Assembly (NCBI GenBank): GCA_040752215.1
Contig: JBFMEX010000098.1
Location: forward strand, 1-12,456
Direction: 5' to 3'
From: JBFMEX01 sp040752215
GTDB taxonomy: Bacteria; Pseudomonadota; Alphaproteobacteria; Rhizobiales; Hyphomicrobiaceae
DNA length: 12,456 nucleotides
Shown here: positions 1-5,422 of the stretch, piece after piece
Layout of the letters: the number at the start of each line of letters is the position of its first letter
Numbering within the stretch: the first letter of the stretch is position 1
Made by a program: the position numbers and the translations under genes
Notes under the pieces: model-generated
Database searches by the model: none
What the model was told of the DNA's origin: nothing
The model's input: only the letters and a program-made list of their open reading frames with translations

Positions 1-117
1 GTGGCCCCGGGTTTCCCCCCGGCGGGGTCCCACCCCAGCGGCGTCGGGCCTCCCACCACCACGACTGTCGGGCGCCCCCCGCCCCCCTCTCCGCAACGGG
101 GAGGGGACTATCGCGCC
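1..117. other. Non-coding left edge, palindrome-rich
   Basis: No convincing gene starts or ends here; the region lies downstream of the minus-strand MerR gene. It opens with an imperfect inverted repeat (GTGG 1-4 and CCCCG 5-9 pairing with CGGGG 23-27 and CCAC 30-33), followed by C-rich sequence and then the stem-loop listed separately at 84-106. Open frames running through it into the antisense of the MerR gene have the proline/arginine-rich content typical of GC-rich shadow frames. What lies to the left of the window is unknown. Confidence 0.5.
84..106. repeat. Stem-loop downstream of the MerR gene, REP/terminator-like
   Basis: CCCCTCTCCG (84-93) pairs with CGGGGAGGGG (97-106) around a CAA loop, giving 10 bp with one T-G wobble. 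It lies 11 bp beyond the stop of the minus-strand MerR gene, where a terminator would be expected. However, no T-tract follows on the minus strand, so this is not a classic intrinsic terminator. A very similar motif (CTCCTCG / CGGGGAG, then AGGGGAC) occurs near the right edge at 12365-12389. That suggests a dispersed intergenic palindrome family of the CCTCTCCCCGC...GCGGGGAGAGG kind common in alphaproteobacteria. The family assignment is from memory. Confidence 0.55.
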
Positions 118-543
118 TCACTTCCGCGCGAGATGCACGACGCACTTGGCGCGAATGTCCTTGAGCTCTTTCAGCGAGCGATCGATGTCGGCGCGCTTGC
201 CCTGCAGGTCGCCGATCGCCGCCTCGACCTTGTCGAGCAGCAGCCGCGTCTGTGCCTCCTGGCCGGGATCGGTGTCGTAGAGCGCGAGGTACTCGGCGAT
301 GTCCTCCAGGCTGAAGCCGAGGTTCTTGCCGCGCAGGATCAGCATCAGCCGGGCGCGGTCGCGGCGGCCGTAGGTGCGGTTCGCCCCCTTGCGCGATGGC
401 TTGATCAGCCCGCGCGCCTCGTAGAAACGGATTGCGCGCGTGGTGATCCGGAACTCCTCGGCGAGCGCACCGATCGTATAGGTCGGTTCGGTCGCGGCAT
501 CCGCCGCCCCGGCAGGGGGCGTATGGGAAGGGCGTGGACTCAT
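118..543 (-). CDS. MerR-family transcriptional regulator
   Basis: A 141-aa DNA-binding regulator, probably acting on the acyl-CoA synthetase operon it belongs to. An unstructured N-terminal tail (1-20) leads into the MerR winged helix-turn-helix: YTIGALAEEF at 22-31 and TRAIRFYEARGLI at 35-47, with the RFYE signature at 39-42. The second half of the wing region holds R56-Y58 and GFSLEDI at 76-82. Residues about 97-135 form the heptad-rich dimerisation coiled coil. There is a single cysteine (C134), so the cysteine-based metal-binding loop of MerR/CueR proteins is absent. Sensing of an organic ligand such as an acyl-CoA, as in LiuR-type MerR proteins, is more plausible but is inference. The ATG overlaps the synthetase stop as ATGA (540-543), implying translational coupling; no strong Shine-Dalgarno is visible. 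Family assignment is firm; ligand unknown. Confidence 0.93.
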   Translation of the reverse strand: MSPRPSHTPPAGAADAATEPTYTIGALAEEFRITTRAIRFYEARGLIKPSRKGANRTYGRRDRARLMLILRGKNLGFSLEDIAEYLALYDTDPGQEAQTRLLLDKVEAAIGDLQGKRADIDRSLKELKDIRAKCVVHLARK

Positions 544-2267
544 CTCGAGGCGCGCCGCTCGGCTTCCTCCTGCTTCAGCTCCTTCTTCGATAGCTTGCCG
601 ATCATCGTCTTCGGCAGAGCATCGCGGAACTCGATCTTCGCCGGAAGCTCGATCCTGGAGAGCTTGGGCTCCAGGTGCCGCATGATGTCGGCCTCGCTCG
701 CGCTGGCTCCAGGCTTCAACTTGACGAATGCCTTCGGCGCCTCGCCGCGGTACTCGTCCTTGATGCCGATCACCGTCACCTCCTCGACCGCCGGATGCTC
801 GTAGATCGCCTCCTCGATGCGGCGCGGATAGACGTTGAACCCGGAGCAGATGATGAGATCCTTGATCCGGTCCTCGATGAAGAAGAAGCCCTCCTCGTCC
901 ATGCGCGCGACGTCGCCGGTGCGCAGATACCGGTCGGGCGTGAACTGCCCCGCCGTCTCCTCGGGCTTGTTCCAGTAGCCGACCATCACCTGCGGGCCGG
1001 AAATGCAGATCTCGCCCTTATCGCCCACGGGCACCTCGCGCGCAGGGTCGTCGAGCGCGCGCAGCGACAGGATCGTGCCTGGCAGCGGCAGGCCGATCGA
1101 GCCCTCCTTGATCGGTCCCTCGAGCGGATTGCAGGTGGCGACGGGGGAGGTCTCCGAGAGTCCGTAGCCCTCGACCAGCTTGCAGCCCGTGAGCTCCTCG
1201 AATCGGTGCTTGACCTCGACCGGCAGCGGGGCACCGCCCGAGAGGCAGAATCTGAGGCTCGAAAGGTCGAAGCTCTTGAGCTTGGGGTGGTTGATCAGGG
1301 CATTGAACAGCGTTGGCACGCCCGGCATCACCGTCGGCCGGGTGGTCGTGATGAGCTTCAAGGCATCGTCGAGCACGAACCGCGGCATGATGATGATCTC
1401 GGATGCCTTGGCGATGCCGAAGTTCATGACCACCGTCATCGCGAATACGTGGAAGAACGGCAGCACCCCCATCACCCGCTCCTCGCCGTCGACGAGATCG
1501 GGTGCCCAAGACACCACTTGGCGCACGTTGATGTAGACGTTCGCATGGGTCAGCATGGCGCCCTTCGGCGTACCGGTCGTGCCGCCGGTGTATTGCAGCA
1601 CGGCAATGTCTTCGACAGGATCTATCGCAACCGGCTTCAGAGCCCCACCTTCCGCCATCACCTCGCTGTCGAGCACCAGCCGGTCCTTGACGCGGGACGC
1701 GGCGGGGCGGGCGAGCTCGCGGCCCTTGAGCAGCTTGAACAGCACCGATTTGGCGCCCGGCAGCAGCGCCGGAAACGAGGCGACGATGGCGCGTTTCAGC
1801 GAGCCGCCGGCGATCAGCGCCTCGACCTTGTCGAACAGGACCTTGAGGTCCAGCGTGACCATGATCTCGGTGCCGCTGTCCTTGACCTGGAACGCCAGCT
1901 CCTCGACCGTGTAGAGGGGGTTGTAGTTGACAACCGTGCCGCCGACTTTCAGCACCGCGAAGTAGTAGACGACGAACGTCGGACTATTCGGCAGGAACAA
2001 GCCGACCCTGGTGCCCTTGCCGACCCCGAGCCGCTGGAGCCCCACGGCCGCCTTGTCGACCAGCCGGCCGATCTCGCCGTAGGTCAGCGTCTTGCCGAGA
2101 AATGAGGTGCACACGTTGCGGGGGTAACGGTCGACAGCCTCGTCGAGCAGGGTAAACAGCGGGGCGGGTGCGAACCGCGTGTACCAATCGACCTTGCGCG
2201 GGTAGGCAACGAGCCAGCGATGCACGCGGGCCGACTGGGCGGGCGCGGGTGCGCCGGTATCGGTCAT
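540..2267 (-). CDS. fadD: Long-chain fatty-acid--CoA ligase (FadD-like acyl-CoA synthetase)
   Basis: A 575-aa adenylate-forming enzyme that activates fatty acids with ATP and CoA, feeding beta-oxidation or lipid synthesis. It has the complete ANL motif set: the phosphate loop YTGGTTGTPKG at 226-236, GYGLSE at 367-372, the adenosine-binding RTGD at 449-452, the hinge region around DRIKDLI at 466-472, and the C-terminal catalytic lysine in PKTMIGK (K558). The early motif NYNPLYT (114-120) is typical of long-chain rather than acetyl-CoA synthetases. The ATG at 2267 is preferred: GGGAGG sits about 10 nt upstream on the minus strand, and homology-like sequence begins just after it. The frame stays open up to an ATG at 2402, but those 45 residues look unrelated to the family. 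The MerR gene overlaps its 3' end. Chain-length preference cannot be read from sequence. Confidence 0.95.
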   Translation of the reverse strand: MTDTGAPAPAQSARVHRWLVAYPRKVDWYTRFAPAPLFTLLDEAVDRYPRNVCTSFLGKTLTYGEIGRLVDKAAVGLQRLGVGKGTRVGLFLPNSPTFVVYYFAVLKVGGTVVNYNPLYTVEELAFQVKDSGTEIMVTLDLKVLFDKVEALIAGGSLKRAIVASFPALLPGAKSVLFKLLKGRELARPAASRVKDRLVLDSEVMAEGGALKPVAIDPVEDIAVLQYTGGTTGTPKGAMLTHANVYINVRQVVSWAPDLVDGEERVMGVLPFFHVFAMTVVMNFGIAKASEIIIMPRFVLDDALKLITTTRPTVMPGVPTLFNALINHPKLKSFDLSSLRFCLSGGAPLPVEVKHRFEELTGCKLVEGYGLSETSPVATCNPLEGPIKEGSIGLPLPGTILSLRALDDPAREVPVGDKGEICISGPQVMVGYWNKPEETAGQFTPDRYLRTGDVARMDEEGFFFIEDRIKDLIICSGFNVYPRRIEEAIYEHPAVEEVTVIGIKDEYRGEAPKAFVKLKPGASASEADIMRHLEPKLSRIELPAKIEFRDALPKTMIGKLSKKELKQEEAERRASR

Positions 2268-2354
2268 GGCTTTCTGCCCTCCCGGAGTGGCAACCGCTGC
2301 GGCGAATGCGGTCGCCTCGACTTTGGCAGTGTGGCAGAACGTCCCAATCCGTTC

Positions 2355-2390
2355 CACGTAGGTGCCGGATCCGGGGGTGTCACCTGCGTC
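2355..2390. promoter_or_regulatory. Imperfect dyad, candidate operator for the MerR regulator
   Basis: CACGTAGGTG (2355-2364) and CACCTGCGTC (2381-2390) are inverted copies matching at 8 of 10 positions. Directly inside the left arm lies the perfect palindrome CCGGATCCGG (2365-2374). The site is about 90-120 bp upstream of the preferred acyl-CoA synthetase start, a reasonable place for control of the synthetase-merR operon. MerR proteins usually bind dyads lying between -35 and -10 elements, and those are not evident here. Assignment to this regulator is inference from position only. Confidence 0.3.
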
Positions 2391-2424
2391 ACTATTGAAC
2401 ACGACTCCAGTGTGTTAAGCCAGT

Positions 2425-2587
2425 GCCGACACGCTCGTCGGCCGGCTTGCTCGTCCCTTGGCCGATCGCCAGGAGATGGCGGTGGGGGAGGGGCATGGAC
2501 GGCATGAAGCTTGCGCACAGTGCGTGCGCGGGCTTCGACGCAGGCGTCCGCATGCCGGCGACGGCTCGCGAGGCCGAATCCGGCCTC
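2425..2587 (+). other. Cluster of stem-loops upstream of the ACP gene
   Basis: Consecutive inverted repeats lie here. GCCGAC (2425-2430) pairs with GTCGGC (2437-2442). An alternative TCGGCC (2438-2443) pairs with GGCCGA (2460-2465) and overlaps the first, so the two are mutually exclusive. GAAGCTTGCGCAC (2506-2518) pairs with GTGCGCGGGCTTC (2524-2536) around AGTGC: 13 bp with two pairs that are G-U in plus-strand RNA but A-C on the minus strand. GACG (2537-2540) pairs with CGTC (2545-2548). GAGGCCG (2570-2576) pairs with CGGCCTC (2581-2587) around AATC. Short arms are cheap in GC-rich DNA; the 13-bp stem is the notable one. It could be a structured 5' leader or a small RNA, but no known riboswitch class was recognised. 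Confidence 0.35.
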
Positions 2588-2778
2588 CGGATCGGGGGCG
2601 GCGGCGGCAGGTGGACCGGGCGTCAGAGCCTGTTCAGCACTGTTCGACCGGCAGCTTTACTTGCTTGGCGTTTAAGGATATGTGACGCGACAGCTTGTGA
2701 TCGCTGCGGGCCTAGACTTAGGTGGAACCAAGTAACAAGGGCTCCCTCGACTTCGAAAAGCGGGGGTGAAAGATCGAG

Positions 2779-3051
2779 ATGGACGAAGTTGCAACCAAGA
2801 TCATCGAGATTCTGAGGAAGCATATGAAGGAGCCGAGAGACGACATCGATCTCTCGACGGCCCTCACGGATCTCAAGATCGAGTCGCTCGATTTGGCGAT
2901 GATTGTTTTCGACATCGAGGACTCCTTCGGTATCGAGATCCCTTACAACGCGAACGAGGAAGTCGAGGACTTCAAGACCGTCGGCTCGGTCGTCGATCGC
3001 GTCAAGCAGCTCATCGCCAGCGGGCCGCAGGCGGCAGGCGCCAAGGCCTGA
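2779..3051 (+). CDS. Specialised acyl carrier protein (NodF-like)
   Basis: A 90-aa acidic four-helix carrier protein with the predicted phosphopantetheine attachment serine at S36, in DLKIESLDLAMIVFDIED (31-48). The helix II sequence after the serine and GIEIP at 51-55 are typical of ACPs, while KTVGSVVDRVKQLI (66-79) is the usual last helix. It differs from the housekeeping AcpP in having LKIES instead of LGxDS: glycine becomes lysine and the aspartate before the serine becomes glutamate. It is therefore probably not the general fatty acid ACP but a dedicated carrier for the ketosynthase that follows, as in NodF/NodE pairs. The start is supported by GGGGGTGA about 10 nt upstream. An Ala/Gly-rich tail follows residue 81. 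The acyl product is unknown. Confidence 0.9.
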   Translation: MDEVATKIIEILRKHMKEPRDDIDLSTALTDLKIESLDLAMIVFDIEDSFGIEIPYNANEEVEDFKTVGSVVDRVKQLIASGPQAAGAKA

Positions 3052-3076
3052 GCGAGGCATGACTTTAACCCGAGGT

Positions 3077-3119
3077 GGCCCATCGGGCCTGGGCAGGGGT
3101 CCGGGACGACCGGGCCCCT
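3077..3119 (+). terminator. Terminator-like hairpins between the ACP and ketosynthase genes
   Basis: Two stem-loops fill the 88-bp gap. The first is GGCCC (3077-3081) / GGGCC (3085-3089) with an ATC loop. The second and stronger is AGGGGTCCGG (3095-3104) / CCGGGCCCCT (3110-3119) with a GACGA loop, 10 bp with one G-T wobble, running into TTT (3119-3121). It resembles an intrinsic terminator with a very short U-tract, so partial read-through is likely. In an ACP/ketosynthase pair this would give more ACP than enzyme message, which fits the usual stoichiometry; that role is inference. An mRNA-stabilising or processing hairpin is the alternative. Confidence 0.5.
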
Positions 3120-3139
3120 TTGCATGAGGATCGACGGCG

Positions 3140-4375
3140 ATGATAGCTGCGGTTGGTACGCGTCGGCGCGTGGTCGTCACAGGCATGGGCGCGGTGACGC
3201 CGATCGGCCTCGACGTGCCGGAATTCTGGGCATCGATCCGCGCCGGCAAGTGCGGCGTCGGCCGTATCGAGAACTTCCCGCTCGACGATCTCTATATCCA
3301 TATCGCCGGCGAGGTGAAGGGCTTCGACCCCGCTAAGCACGTAAAGAGCAAGAAGATCCAGTACGGTGAGCGCTACTCGTGGTTTGCCGGCCGTGCTGCC
3401 GACGAGGCGTGGACCCAGAGCGGCCTGCCGACGCCCTACGCCAATCCTTACCGCTCGGCGTGCATCATCGGCACCGGCGCCGGCGGCTACTCGACGGTGG
3501 AGACCGCTTATCGCGATCTCTTCATCAACAACAAGCGCGCCACCCATCCGTTGACGCTGCTCCGGATCATCGGCTCCTCGGCCGCCTCCCACGTCGGCAT
3601 CGAGTACGGCATCAAGGGGCCGACGTTCGCCACCTGCTCGGCCTGCTCGACCGCGACCCATGCCATCGGCATCGTGCTCGACTACATCCGCAACGGGCTC
3701 GTCGACGTCGGCGTCGCCGGCGCCTCGGAAGCGGTGCTCACCTACGGCTCGATGCGGACCTGGCAGGCGATGCGCGTGCTCTCGCCCGACGGCTGCTTCC
3801 CGTTCTCCAAGAACCGCAACGGCACCGTGCTGGCCGAAGGCTCGGGCATCCTGGTGCTGGAGGAGCTTGAGCACGCCAAGCGGCGCGGCGCCAAGATTCT
3901 GGCCGAGATCCTTGGCTTCGGCATGTCGTCGGACGCCAAGGACATGGTCAATCCGGACATCGAGGGCCCGCGCACGGCGATGCAGATGGCGCTGGACGAC
4001 TCGAGCCTCGATCCCTCCGAGATCGACTACCTCAATGCTCACGGCACCGCGACCTCCTTGAACGACGCCAACGAGACCAACGCCATCAAGCTGGTGTTCG
4101 GCGAGTATGCGAGCAAGCTCGCCATCTCCTCGACCAAGTCGATGCATGGCCACCTGCTCGGCGCCGGCGGCGGAGTCGAGGCGATCTGCTGCATCAAGGC
4201 GATCGAGGAGGGCTTCGTGCCGCCGACGGTCAACTACGCCGAGCGGGACCCCAAATGCGACCTCGATTACGTGCCGAACGTCGGCCGCGACAAGCCGGTC
4301 CGCTACGCGATGTCGAACTCGTTCGCGTTCGGTGGCCTCAATGCGGTGCTGGTGTTCGGCCGCCCGCCGGCCTGA
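3140..4375 (+). CDS. Beta-ketoacyl-ACP synthase, FabF/NodE type
   Basis: A 411-aa condensing enzyme that extends an acyl chain with malonyl-ACP by decarboxylative Claisen condensation. It starts with RRVVVTGMGAVTPIG (9-23), the KAS II N-terminus. The catalytic triad is complete: C169 in SACSTATHAIG (167-177), H301 in NAHGTATS (299-306) and H338 in STKSMHGHLLG (331-341). K333 and the NSFAFGG gate (393-399) are also present. Length matches KAS II. The upstream neighbour is a dedicated ACP, so the pair resembles NodF/NodE or other secondary ketosynthase systems rather than the housekeeping FabF, which normally sits with fabD, fabG and acpP. GAGGA at 3126-3130 supports the start. No ketoreductase, dehydratase or acyltransferase is adjacent, so reduction of the product must use enzymes encoded elsewhere. 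Confidence 0.93.
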   Translation: MIAAVGTRRRVVVTGMGAVTPIGLDVPEFWASIRAGKCGVGRIENFPLDDLYIHIAGEVKGFDPAKHVKSKKIQYGERYSWFAGRAADEAWTQSGLPTPYANPYRSACIIGTGAGGYSTVETAYRDLFINNKRATHPLTLLRIIGSSAASHVGIEYGIKGPTFATCSACSTATHAIGIVLDYIRNGLVDVGVAGASEAVLTYGSMRTWQAMRVLSPDGCFPFSKNRNGTVLAEGSGILVLEELEHAKRRGAKILAEILGFGMSSDAKDMVNPDIEGPRTAMQMALDDSSLDPSEIDYLNAHGTATSLNDANETNAIKLVFGEYASKLAISSTKSMHGHLLGAGGGVEAICCIKAIEEGFVPPTVNYAERDPKCDLDYVPNVGRDKPVRYAMSNSFAFGGLNAVLVFGRPPA

Positions 4376-4430
4376 AGCCGTGGCCAGCCCATCTTGACCG
4401 GGCCCTGCGCGTCGGCTCCACTGCCAGCTG

Positions 4431-4892
4431 ATGCCGACCAATATCCTGCGTAGCCGGCCCAAGCCTGCCGCCAAGCCTGCCGGGCAGCCGCGAGCCGCCG
4501 GAGCCTCCCAGCGCGTCGTCCTGCTGACGGCCGGGCGGGTGCGCATCCGCATCGCGCTGCTCGAAACCGCGACCGCCGAGCGCATCTGGCGCGCCCTGCC
4601 GCTCTACTCGACCGCCGAGACCTGGGGCGAGAGCGTGCACTTCGAGCTTCCGGTCGAGAGCGGGCGCGAGCGCGGCGCGCGCATGATCGCCGAGCCGGGC
4701 GAGGTCTTCTATTGGAGCGAGGACGACCGGGTCGTCATCGGCTACGGGCCGACGCCGATCTCGGGCGCGGGTGAGATCAGGCTGCCACGCCCCTGTAACC
4801 TGCTCGCGCGTGCCCTCGACGACGTCACTGTGCTGCGCGCCGTGCGTCCGGGCGAGAAGGTGTCGTTGGAGGCCGTACAGGGGCAAGGGTGA
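4431..4892 (+). CDS. Cyclophilin-like fold protein (TM1367-like), copy 1
   Basis: A 153-aa protein whose residues about 36-148 match the small bacterial cyclophilin-like family (Pfam Cyclophil_like, formerly DUF369, typified by Thermotoga TM1367). Shared landmarks are TATAERIWRALPLY (46-59), WGESVHF (65-71), PGEVFYW (89-95), GYGPTPIS (104-111) and EIRLPRPCN (115-123). The family has a cyclophilin-like barrel; biochemical function is unknown and peptidyl-prolyl isomerase activity should not be assumed. The first 28 residues are a Lys/Pro/Ala-rich tail containing the duplicated unit KPAAKPAG (11-18), absent from copy 2, with no hydrophobic signal-peptide core. The ATG at 4431 is the first possible start after an in-frame stop, but no Shine-Dalgarno precedes it, so the start is uncertain. 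Copy 2 follows after 10 nt and is identical at roughly half the positions. Confidence 0.82.
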   Translation: MPTNILRSRPKPAAKPAGQPRAAGASQRVVLLTAGRVRIRIALLETATAERIWRALPLYSTAETWGESVHFELPVESGRERGARMIAEPGEVFYWSEDDRVVIGYGPTPISGAGEIRLPRPCNLLARALDDVTVLRAVRPGEKVSLEAVQGQG

Positions 4893-4902
4893 GGGACGGG
4901 AG

Positions 4903-5286
4903 ATGGCGATGCGCGAGGTGCTGATCCGGGCGGGCGAGGTGGCGATCCGGGCCCGCTTGCGCGACACGCCGACCGCGAACCGCATCTGGCAGACGTTGCC
5001 GATCTACGCCAGTGCCAGCAGATGGGGCGACGAGGTTTACTTTGCGGCCGGTGTGTCCGTCGAGCGCGAGGATGAGGCACGCGACGTCATCGAGCCGGGG
5101 GAGATCGCGTTCTGGCCGGACGGCGATGCGATCGCGATCGGTTTCGGCCCGACGCCGATGAGCCGCGGCGACGAGATCCGCCTCGCCAGCCCGTGCAACG
5201 TATGGGCCGACGCGCTCGACGACGTGCGGCAGTTGAACAGCGTCCGTGCGGGCGCACGCATCGCGGTGATCGAGGCCGACAGCTGA
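4903..5286 (+). CDS. Cyclophilin-like fold protein (TM1367-like), copy 2
   Basis: A 127-aa paralogue of the preceding gene, at the usual family length. Landmarks are DTPTANRIWQTLPIY (21-35), WGDEVYF (41-47), PGEIAFWPDGDAIAIGFGPTP (in two parts, 65-85), EIRLASPCN (91-99) and a C-terminal strand ending IAVIEADS. It is closer to the family consensus than copy 1, notably in GDEVYF and in having no N-terminal extension. The gap from copy 1 is 10 nt, so they should be co-transcribed. Two starts are possible: ATG 4903 with GAGGG (4891-4895) upstream, or ATG 4909 with GGGAG (4898-4902). The last 26 bp are duplicated, imperfectly, 110 bp downstream. Function unknown; a small-molecule-binding role is only a guess. 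Confidence 0.88.
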   Translation: MAMREVLIRAGEVAIRARLRDTPTANRIWQTLPIYASASRWGDEVYFAAGVSVEREDEARDVIEPGEIAFWPDGDAIAIGFGPTPMSRGDEIRLASPCNVWADALDDVRQLNSVRAGARIAVIEADS

Positions 5287-5396
5287 CGCGTGTACTGCTG
5301 GTCGCGCGTGGCGGCGTTCCCGCGAAGGCGGGGATCACGGAACGAGAGTCGCCACGCGCAAAACGAAAGCTCGCCGTGATCGGGGCCGACGGCTGA
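5261..5396. repeat. Imperfect 26-bp direct repeat of a gene 3' end
   Basis: The last 26 bp of cyclophilin-like copy 2, including its stop (5261-5286), recur at 5371-5396 with 23 of 26 identities, exactly 110 bp later. Both copies end in the sequence for AVI-x-AD-x followed by TGA. The 84 bp between them contain a REP-like palindrome (5316-5335). This may be a tandem duplication or the scar of a small palindromic element inserted at the gene end. No transposase is present. Confidence 0.7.
5316..5335. repeat. REP-like palindrome (TTCCCGCGAAGGCGGG type)
   Basis: CCCGC (5319-5323) pairs with GCGGG (5328-5332) around GAAG, extended outwards by T-G, T-A and G-T pairs to 5316/5335. The sequence matches the widespread alphaproteobacterial intergenic palindrome that reads ATTCCCGCGAAGGCGGGAAT. 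It lies in the gap between two convergent genes, where such elements are common and may help end transcription from both sides. Family recognition is from memory. Confidence 0.65.
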
Positions 5397-5422
5397 ACGA
5401 CGCTCGATCAGCCGGCACCGGC

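Larger units (their letters stand above)
2268..2778. promoter_or_regulatory. 511-bp divergent intergenic region
   Basis: This non-coding stretch separates the minus-strand acyl-CoA synthetase from the plus-strand acyl carrier protein gene, so promoters for both directions should lie here. I could not find a convincing -35/-10 pair; TTGTGA (2695-2700) and TAGACT (2713-2718) are only 12 bp apart. It holds an operator-like dyad at 2355-2390 and a series of stem-loops between 2425 and 2587, both listed separately. The 120 bp or so nearest the ACP gene are visibly less GC-rich than the rest, as expected for a promoter. A GGGGGTGA sequence at 2762-2769 serves as the likely ribosome-binding site for the ACP gene. 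Confidence 0.6.

Noticed and set aside
675..2105. Long plus-strand open frame opposite the acyl-CoA synthetase
   Set aside because: Arg/Asp/Leu/His-rich translation without family motifs; the other strand encodes a complete ANL enzyme. Typical antisense shadow in GC-rich DNA.
2779..4375. A nodulation (nod) locus
   Set aside because: Only a NodF/NodE-like pair is present; no nodABC, nod box or symbiosis genes are visible, and such pairs occur widely outside symbionts.
3065..4585. Long minus-strand open frame opposite the ketosynthase
   Set aside because: Low-complexity Ala/Arg/Gly/Val translation with no motif, antisense to a ketosynthase with an intact catalytic triad.
5287..5422. Insertion sequence or transposon between the convergent genes
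   Set aside because: The interval is only 136 bp with no transposase and no long terminal inverted repeats; a REP-like palindrome and a short direct repeat explain it better.
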